From the NCBI GenBank assembly GCA_023411775.1, contig JAEYOL010000027.1, forward strand, positions 1 through 14,663: a DNA stretch of 14,663 nt. The letters are read 5' to 3'. This DNA comes from Bacteroidota bacterium. GTDB lineage: Bacteria > Bacteroidota > Bacteroidia > Chitinophagales > Chitinophagaceae. Below are positions 14,126 to 14,663 of the stretch, in pieces; position 1 is the first letter of the stretch; the number at the start of each line of letters is the position of its first letter. The translations under genes and the position numbers were made by a program. The notes below the pieces were generated by a model. That model did no database searches, had not been told where the DNA came from, and saw only the letters and a list, made by a program, of their open reading frames with translations.

Positions 14126-14328
14126 TTGTTGTCATACCAACCTTGAGCCGGTAACTTTCTCTAGCCTCGACGGGAATCGGGCAGTCTTAATTTCAATTAG
14201 AGAAAGGTCCCGGGTCTGGTTTTCTTTATTTCAAATTTCATTAGGTGCGACGCCCGGGATGACGGCGGGGTGTACTTTTGTTTTCAACATTCACTTAGTG
14301 GTGAGAAGTGAGAGCTATTTGTATAAAA
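14126..14328. repeat. About 203-bp direct repeat, copy 1
   Basis: The unit opens with TTGTTGTCATACCA and CCTTGAGCCGGTAACTTT, contains GGTCCCGGGTCTGG and GCCCGGGATGACGGC, and closes with CACTTAGTGGTGAGA and GAGAGCTATTTGTAT. GTCAT near the start and ATGAC near the CCCGGG box are inverted relative to each other, and TCACTT...AAGTGA near the end is another inverted pair, so the unit can fold. It has no convincing coding frame and no transposase. The copy at 14353-14560 is laid out the same way. The flanking bases 14058-14125 show nothing further. Confidence 0.85.
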
Positions 14329-14352
14329 ACATCTTGCCAATTGGCGATCTCG

Positions 14353-14560
14353 TTGTTGTCATACCAGCCTTGAGCCGGTAACTTTCTCAAACCTCAGAAT
14401 CTACAGGAATCGGGCCGTCTAATTTTAATTAGAGAACGGTCCCAGGTCTGGCTTTCTTCATTTCAAAATTTTTTTAAGTGCATCGCCCGGGATGACGGCA
14501 GGGTGTATTTTTTTTTCATCATTCACTTAGTGGTGAGAGGTGAGAGCTATTTGTATGAAA
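14353..14560. repeat. About 208-bp direct repeat, copy 2
   Basis: The second copy follows copy 1 after about 24 bp. The first 36 or so bases differ from copy 1 at only one position and the last 40 or so at few, while the middle has drifted by substitutions and small indels. Bases 14561-14663 to the window edge hold short complementary pieces (ACAGG/CCTGT around an A-rich run at 14592-14611) and no gene. Confidence 0.85.
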
Positions 14561-14663
14561 TCTTTATATAACTGTAATAGTCTTTGAGTACAGGGCAAAA
14601 AAAACCTGTAAATCCTAAGATCCACAGGCATAACAATCACATGAGAGAAAGAGAGCTGTAGGG

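Noticed and set aside
14126..14560. Insertion sequence
   Set aside because: There is no transposase frame, and the units are direct repeats rather than elements bounded by long terminal inverted repeats.
14592..14611. Terminator candidate near the right edge (ACAGG...CCTGT)
   Set aside because: The stem is only 5 bp with an A-rich loop and no T tract at the right place, and no gene end is nearby.

Overview
The window looks like a chromosomal segment from a Bacteroidota bacterium, most likely a Chitinophagaceae-type member of the Chitinophagales/Sphingobacteriales. The grounds are the -7 motif TAnnTTTG in front of several genes, the families DUF3078 and DUF5522 (known mainly from this phylum), the style of the large SurA and PurF-like proteins, and the kinds of short intergenic repeats. 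The phylum is fairly secure; the family is an inference.

Layout, left to right. A well-formed promoter and a perfect 12-bp hairpin precede rimP-nusA-infB (190-4972, + strand), the conserved cluster for ribosome maturation, transcription elongation/antitermination and translation initiation. A repeat-rich spacer (4973-5330) leads to a SurA-like periplasmic chaperone (5331-6710). Next come a long PurF-like amidophosphoribosyltransferase (6933-8780) and a SixA-like histidine phosphatase (8822-9319). The + strand run ends one base from a convergent - strand run. Read from its promoter near 12733, that run is trmB (tRNA m7G46 methyltransferase), a small Cys-rich DUF5522 protein overlapping it by 17 bp, an alkyltransferase-like protein (ATL), a fructosamine-kinase family protein and an M23 lipoprotein endopeptidase (down to 9321). 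After a 409-bp spacer with a strong hairpin terminator, a DUF3078 outer-membrane-type protein (13104-14033, - strand) stands alone. The right end (14126-14560) holds two copies of a roughly 205-bp direct repeat and no gene I can support.

The coding content is mostly housekeeping. The most unusual material is elsewhere: (i) intergenic arrays with a 7- or 8-base period, some joined to a REP-like GC-rich hairpin; (ii) possible alternative RNA structures in the rimP and nusA leaders and in the trmB-DUF3078 spacer; (iii) a PurF-like enzyme with a changed glutaminase loop; (iv) a compact operon combining TrmB, a Cys-cluster protein, an ATL and a deglycating kinase, which suggests a damage-handling theme but proves none. 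I saw no CRISPR array, tRNA, rRNA, transposase or prophage gene.
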